A stretch of 64,000 nt of DNA from Salinarimonas soli. GTDB lineage: Bacteria; Pseudomonadota; Alphaproteobacteria; Rhizobiales; Beijerinckiaceae. The position numbers and the translations under genes were made by a program. Shown here piece by piece: positions 60,233 through 64,000 of this stretch. The DNA is taken from positions 83,974 to 147,973 of the forward strand of contig NZ_VUOA01000019.1 of NCBI RefSeq assembly GCF_008386575.1, given 5' to 3'. Within the stretch, counting starts at the first letter, position 1. Each line of letters begins with the position of its first letter. The notes under the pieces were generated by a model. It did not search any database. It saw only the letters and a list, made by a program, of their open reading frames with translations, and was not told the origin of the DNA.

Positions 60233-61323
60233 CGCGGTGGTCGCCCCAGCAGGACGCGGCGCTCGCGTCCGTCGCCGAGTGGCTGAAGCGGGGCAGCCCG
60301 CAGGTCTTCCGCCTGTTCGGGTTCGCGGGCACGGGCAAGACCACGCTCGCCCGCCACGTGGCGGACGGCGTCGACGGCGACGTGGTGTTCGGCGCCTATA
60401 CGGGCAAGGCCGCCTCGGTGATGCGCGCCAAGGGCTGCCGCGAGGCCGCCACCATCCATTCCATGATCTACCGCACCCGCGAATCCGACGAGGGCGGGCC
60501 CACCTTCGCGCTCAACCGCTCCGGCTCTGCCGCCAAGGCGGACCTCATAGTCATCGACGAGTGCTCCATGGTGGACGAGGAGCTCGGGCGCGACCTCCTC
60601 ACCTTCGGCGTGCCCGTGCTGGTGCTCGGCGATCCAGCCCAGCTCCCCCCGGTGAAGGGCGGCGGCTTCTTCACGGAAGCCGCGCCCGACGTGATGCTCA
60701 CGGAGGTCCACCGCCAGGCCGCCGACAACCCCATCGTGCGCCTCTCCATGACGGTGCGCGAGGGCGGGCGGCTGGAGCCGGGGCGCTACGGCGAGAGCGC
60801 CGTCATCTCCCGCGGGCAGATCGACAAGGACATGGTGATGAAGGCCGACCAGGTGCTGGTCGGCATGAACAAGACCCGGCGCCTCTACAACAACCGCATC
60901 CGCGAGCTTCTCGGCTACCGCGACCCGATGCCGGCCGCGGGCGAGAAGCTCGTGTGCCTGCGCAACGACAAGACCAAGGGCCTCCTCAACGGCGGCACCT
61001 GGACGATCCAGGCGCTCCGCACCGGCAACCCGCGCTATGTCCGCATGGACGTGGTCTCGGAGGACGACCAGAAGAAGCGGGCCGTGGACGTGAGCGTGCT
61101 CAAGGAGTTCTTCGAGGGCCGGGAGGAGGAGGCGCCGCCCCTGCTGCGCCGCGAGTCCGACGAGTTCACCTACGGCTACGCGCTCACCGTCCACAAGGCG
61201 CAGGGCTCGCAATGGGACGACGTGGTGCTCTTCGACGAGTCCTTCGCCTTCCGCGAGCACCGGGCGCGCTGGCTCTATACGGGCCTCACCCGCGCGGCCG
61301 AGCGGGTCACGATCGTGCGCTGA
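60229..61323 (+). CDS. RecD-like superfamily 1 DNA helicase
   Basis: 364 aa. Walker A FRLFGFAGTGKTTLARHVAD, motif Ia TGKAASVMRAKGC, Walker B ADLIVIDECSMVDEELG, motif III VLVLGDPAQLPPVKGGGFF, motif IV-like LTEVHRQAADNPIVRLSMTV and the C-terminal UvrD_C_2 motif FTYGYALTVHKAQGSQWDDV plus RWLYTGLTRAAERVTIV. Much smaller than RecD (about 600 aa); it resembles phage-type Dda or TraA-like helicases. Co-transcribed with the DMT gene. Overlaps the MATE gene by 17 bp on the other strand. Confidence 0.87.
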   Translation: MTRWSPQQDAALASVAEWLKRGSPQVFRLFGFAGTGKTTLARHVADGVDGDVVFGAYTGKAASVMRAKGCREAATIHSMIYRTRESDEGGPTFALNRSGSAAKADLIVIDECSMVDEELGRDLLTFGVPVLVLGDPAQLPPVKGGGFFTEAAPDVMLTEVHRQAADNPIVRLSMTVREGGRLEPGRYGESAVISRGQIDKDMVMKADQVLVGMNKTRRLYNNRIRELLGYRDPMPAAGEKLVCLRNDKTKGLLNGGTWTIQALRTGNPRYVRMDVVSEDDQKKRAVDVSVLKEFFEGREEEAPPLLRRESDEFTYGYALTVHKAQGSQWDDVVLFDESFAFREHRARWLYTGLTRAAERVTIVR

Positions 61324-62656
61324 CGCCCTGCGGGAAGGTGCGGCGCACGAGGCCCGGGTACCGGGCCGCCTGGCCGAAGCCCCGGACACCGAGGAACACC
61401 ACGAAGGCGCCCCAGAGCGCCGCGTTGCCCCATTGGCTCGACAGCCACAGCACGCCCGCGAAGAGCGCAAGCGAGAGGAGCATGAGATCCCGCATGGCCG
61501 CGGTCCACGTGGCCCCGATATAGATGCCGTCATAGGCGAAGGCCGCCGCCCCCACGAGGGGCGTGAGCGCCGCGAAGACGAGGTAGTCGCGGGCGAGGGC
61601 CCGCACCTCCGGGTTCGTCGAGACCGCGTCGACGAAGGGAGCGCCGCCGACGAGGAAGACGCCCGAGAGCGCCGCCCCGAAGCCGACGCTCCACCCCAGG
61701 CTCAAGGCGACGGCGCGCCGGAACGCGTCCTCGCGCCGGGCGCCGATCGCCTGGCCGCACAGGGTCTCGGCGGCGGTCGCGAAGCCGTCGAGGAAATAGC
61801 CGCCCATAAGGAACATGTTGTAGAGCACGGCATTCGCCGCGAGGGTCACGTCGCCCGAGCGGGCGCCCACGCCCGTGAAGATCGCGAAGGCCGCGAGCAG
61901 CGCCACGGTCCGGATCATGATGTCCCGGTTCACGGCGAGCGTGCGGACCAAGGCGTCGCGCCGCATCACCTCGGCGAGCGGCACCCGCCAGGGGCGGGAG
62001 CCCAGGCGGCCCAGGACGGCGAGGCTGAAGGCGAGACCCAAGGCCTCGGCCAGGACCGTTCCCAGCGCCGCGCCCGCGACGCCCATGCCGAGCCCCGCGA
62101 CGAAGAGCAGGGTGAGAGCGATGTTGGCGAGATTGATGCCCACCTGCACCAGGAAGCCCAGATCCGTGCGCCCGCGCCCGACGATGGAGCCGAAGGCGGC
62201 GTAGTTGGCGAGGGTCAGCGGCGCGGCCCAGATGCGGATGCCGAAATAGACCGCGAGCGCGCCCAGGACCGCGGGGCTCGCGCCCGACAGCGAGAAGGCG
62301 ACGAGGCGGATGGGCCATTGCAGCGCCACGAGGACGAGGCCCGCCGCGACGCCCACCGCGAGCGCCCGGGCGAGCGCCCGGTCGATCTCGGCCCGGTCGC
62401 CCGCCCCCACCGCCTGCGCGGTGAGGCCCGCAGTGCCCATGCGCAGGGCCCCGAAGCTCCAGAACAGGAAATCGAAGACCACCGCCCCGAGCGCCACGGC
62501 GCCGAGCAGGTGGGCCTCGCCCAGGCGGCCGATCACGGTGGCGTCCACGAGGCCGAGGAGGGGCGTCGTGACGTGGGAGAGGGTCATCGGCAGCGCGATG
62601 GCGAGCATCCGCCGATGAGTCGGGGGCTCCATGCCCCCGGGGGCTGCCGCGCTCAC
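61307..62656 (-). CDS. MATE family multidrug exporter
   Basis: 449 aa starting at GTG 62656, whose GTGA overlaps the stop of the upstream DUF6460 gene; an ATG at 62632 is the alternative. Twelve membrane helices in two MatE halves (AIALPMTLSHVTTPLLGLVD, ATVIGRLGEAHLLGAVALGA, GTAGLTAQAVGAGDRAEIDR; DGFATAAETLCGQAIGARRE). Probably Na+- or H+-coupled export of toxic cations, DinF-type. Convergent overlap with the helicase gene. Confidence 0.9.
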   Translation of the reverse strand: MSAAAPGGMEPPTHRRMLAIALPMTLSHVTTPLLGLVDATVIGRLGEAHLLGAVALGAVVFDFLFWSFGALRMGTAGLTAQAVGAGDRAEIDRALARALAVGVAAGLVLVALQWPIRLVAFSLSGASPAVLGALAVYFGIRIWAAPLTLANYAAFGSIVGRGRTDLGFLVQVGINLANIALTLLFVAGLGMGVAGAALGTVLAEALGLAFSLAVLGRLGSRPWRVPLAEVMRRDALVRTLAVNRDIMIRTVALLAAFAIFTGVGARSGDVTLAANAVLYNMFLMGGYFLDGFATAAETLCGQAIGARREDAFRRAVALSLGWSVGFGAALSGVFLVGGAPFVDAVSTNPEVRALARDYLVFAALTPLVGAAAFAYDGIYIGATWTAAMRDLMLLSLALFAGVLWLSSQWGNAALWGAFVVFLGVRGFGQAARYPGLVRRTFPQGVSARS

Positions 62657-62922
62657 GGGCGGCGGCTGGAGAGCAGGCGCGAGAGGAGCCAGAGCGGCAC
62701 GACCACCACGGCGCCGTAGGCAAGCCAGCGCCAGATCTGGGCGAAGGTGTCGAAGCCGAGGTCGAGCACGGAGCGCGCCAGGCGCACCACCCCGTCGACG
62801 AGGCCCACCGGCGTGAGCCCGAGGAAGGACATGAAGGCGCCGACGAGAAGGGACAGGAAGACGAGCTTCACCAGGACCGCGCCGGGCGAGCCGCCGAGAA
62901 AGCGCTGCAGGTTGGACGCCAT
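62653..62922 (-). CDS. DUF6460-type small membrane protein
   Basis: 89 aa with two hydrophobic segments (LVKLVFLSLLVGAFMSFLGL, LAYGAVVVVPLWLLSRLL) around the region TPVGLVDGVVRLARSVLDLG. The pattern fits the alphaproteobacterial DUF6460 group; function unknown. Co-transcribed with the MATE exporter gene through the GTGA overlap. Confidence 0.75.
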   Translation of the reverse strand: MASNLQRFLGGSPGAVLVKLVFLSLLVGAFMSFLGLTPVGLVDGVVRLARSVLDLGFDTFAQIWRWLAYGAVVVVPLWLLSRLLSSRRP

Positions 62923-63030
62923 CGGGTTCCCTCGTCCGCGACGCCCCTGGAACCGGGCGCCGCTCGGGCGTTACATCGCAGGCCAGCCCCCGCTTGGCAA
63001 CCTGCCGGCCACCCGTCTGGACCCCGCCCC

Positions 63031-63972
63031 TTGTTCGATCCCGCTCTCCTCGACCCCGCCGCCGCCGACCCGCAGACGCTTGCGCTCAACGCCGAGATCG
63101 TCGCGAAGCTCGCGGGCCTCCCCGATCCCTGGTCCGTGCCCGCAGGCGTGGTGCGCGAGAAGCGCCGCCTGGGCCTCGGTCCCTTCCCCGCCATGCCCGC
63201 GAGCGCCCGGGCCTCGACGCTTCTCGTGCCCGGTCCCGCGGGCGAGATTCCGCTGCGGGTGATCGCGCCCGAGCGGCCCCGGGGCGTCTATCTCCACATC
63301 CATGGCGGTGGCTGGACCTGGGGTTCGGCGGACGAGCAGGACCCCTGGCTCGACCGGCTCGCCGATGCGTGCGGGCTGGCTTGCGTCTCCGTGGAGTACC
63401 GGCTCGCCCCCGAGCATCCCTATCCGGCGGCCCCCGACGATTGCGAGGCGGCGGCCTTATGGCTCGTGCGGGAGTCGCAGGCACGGTTCGGCACCCGGCG
63501 GCTCTTCATCGGCGGGGAATCGGCCGGCGCGCATCTCTCCCTCGTGACGCTGCTTCGCCTGCGCGACCGGCACGGGACGATGCCGTTCGCCGGGGCCAAC
63601 CTGTTCGCGGGCTGCTACGACCTCACCCTCACGCCCTCGGCGGCCAATTGGGGCACCGAGAAGCTCATCCTCAACACCCGTGACATCCGCAACTTCGCCG
63701 ACGGCTTCTGCGGCCCGGCGATCGACCGCCGCGCCCCCGACATCTCGCCGCTCTACGCGGATTTGAGCGGCCTGCCCCCGCTCCTCGTCTCCGTGGGCAC
63801 CCGCGACCCGCTCCTCGACGACACCCTCTTCCTCGCCGCGCGGGTCGCGGCCGCCCAAGGGCGGATCGAGACGGCCCTCTGGCCCGGCGGCGCCCACGTC
63901 TTCCCCCGGTTCGACAGCGATCTCTCGGAGCGCGCGCTCGCCCGGATCGACGCCTTCGTCGACGCGCTCTGA
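63031..63972 (+). CDS. Alpha/beta hydrolase, hormone-sensitive-lipase (HSL) family esterase
   Basis: 313 aa from TTG 63031 (no good ribosome-binding site visible, so the start is uncertain). Oxyanion motif HIHGGGWTWGS, SVEYRLAPEHPYPAAPDD, nucleophile elbow IGGESAGAHLSLV (GESAG), acid in VSVGTRDPLLDD and His in WPGGAHVFPRF. Complete catalytic triad. Hydrolyses carboxylic esters; natural substrate unknown. Near the right edge, complete within the window. Confidence 0.88.
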   Translation: MFDPALLDPAAADPQTLALNAEIVAKLAGLPDPWSVPAGVVREKRRLGLGPFPAMPASARASTLLVPGPAGEIPLRVIAPERPRGVYLHIHGGGWTWGSADEQDPWLDRLADACGLACVSVEYRLAPEHPYPAAPDDCEAAALWLVRESQARFGTRRLFIGGESAGAHLSLVTLLRLRDRHGTMPFAGANLFAGCYDLTLTPSAANWGTEKLILNTRDIRNFADGFCGPAIDRRAPDISPLYADLSGLPPLLVSVGTRDPLLDDTLFLAARVAAAQGRIETALWPGGAHVFPRFDSDLSERALARIDAFVDAL

Positions 63973-64000
63973 GCCACGTGGCGCCGCCGCGCTCCCTCCC

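Overview
The window is a chromosomal segment of a very GC-rich alphaproteobacterium, most likely a member of the Hyphomicrobiales (Rhizobiales) near the Methylobacteriaceae or Salinarimonadaceae. The evidence is the gene content: tail genes of a Rhodobacter-type gene transfer agent (GTA), a FeuP/FeuQ-type two-component system, an ArsR-methyltransferase regulator next to metF and metH, a giant Growth Pole Ring-like coiled-coil protein typical of polar-growing rhizobia, an MlaFED-type lipid transporter, and several families of short palindromic intergenic repeats. I could not run a search, so the taxonomic placement is inference.

Layout. 1-0.8 kb: the N-terminal part of a sensor kinase that leaves the window on the left. 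0.9-10.7 kb: a GTA tail-tip block. It holds g12, an inserted EF-hand gene, g13, the g14 peptidase, the g15 megatron and a DUF2793/C1q-like fibre. Three tiny ORFs follow, then an amidase and a holin-like protein that look like a lysis pair. 10.8-13.2 kb: a small periplasmic protein, response regulator and histidine kinase (FeuN-P-Q-like). 13.6-17.7 kb: cytochrome c maturation genes ccmI-ccmE-ccmF-ccmH. 18.0-24.0 kb: methionine synthesis, with a SahR-like regulator under a perfect 22-bp palindrome, metF and metH. 24.2-28.0 kb: TRAP transporter small and large subunits (no binding protein) and an altronate-dehydratase-family enzyme. 28.2-31.1 kb: a hypothetical gene, an agmatinase-like ureohydrolase, ihfA, a MerR-type regulator and a [2Fe-2S] ferredoxin. 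31.2-32.9 kb: an Hpt protein overlapping an HD-GYP c-di-GMP phosphodiesterase.

33.3-38.9 kb: the giant (1873 aa) polar-growth scaffold candidate. 39.2-45.1 kb, minus strand: an Mla/MCE lipid transport system (permease, ATPase, MCE protein, auxiliary lipoprotein) whose permease is separated from its ATPase by an AT-richer acyltransferase cassette. 45.2-54.4 kb: dipeptide epimerase, MFS transporter, CheZ-like phosphatase, M20 amidohydrolase, zf-CHCC protein, FAD monooxygenase, tRNA-Leu(UAA), metallophosphoesterase and small envelope proteins, including MgtC-like and Spy/CpxP-like ones. 54.5-64 kb: Aas-like acyl-CoA/ACP synthetase, MepA murein endopeptidase, an SDR with a membrane tail, a PRC-barrel protein, a DMT exporter, a RecD-like helicase, a MATE exporter, a DUF6460 protein and an HSL-type esterase.

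Most of the window is ordinary core chromosome with tight ATGA or TGATG overlaps. The parts that deserve a second look are the GTA tail block with its EF-hand insert and terminator-gated amidase, the split mla locus, the 33-residue repeat scaffold protein, and the composite inverted-repeat elements in intergenic DNA. No integrase, transposase, CRISPR array or rRNA gene was seen.
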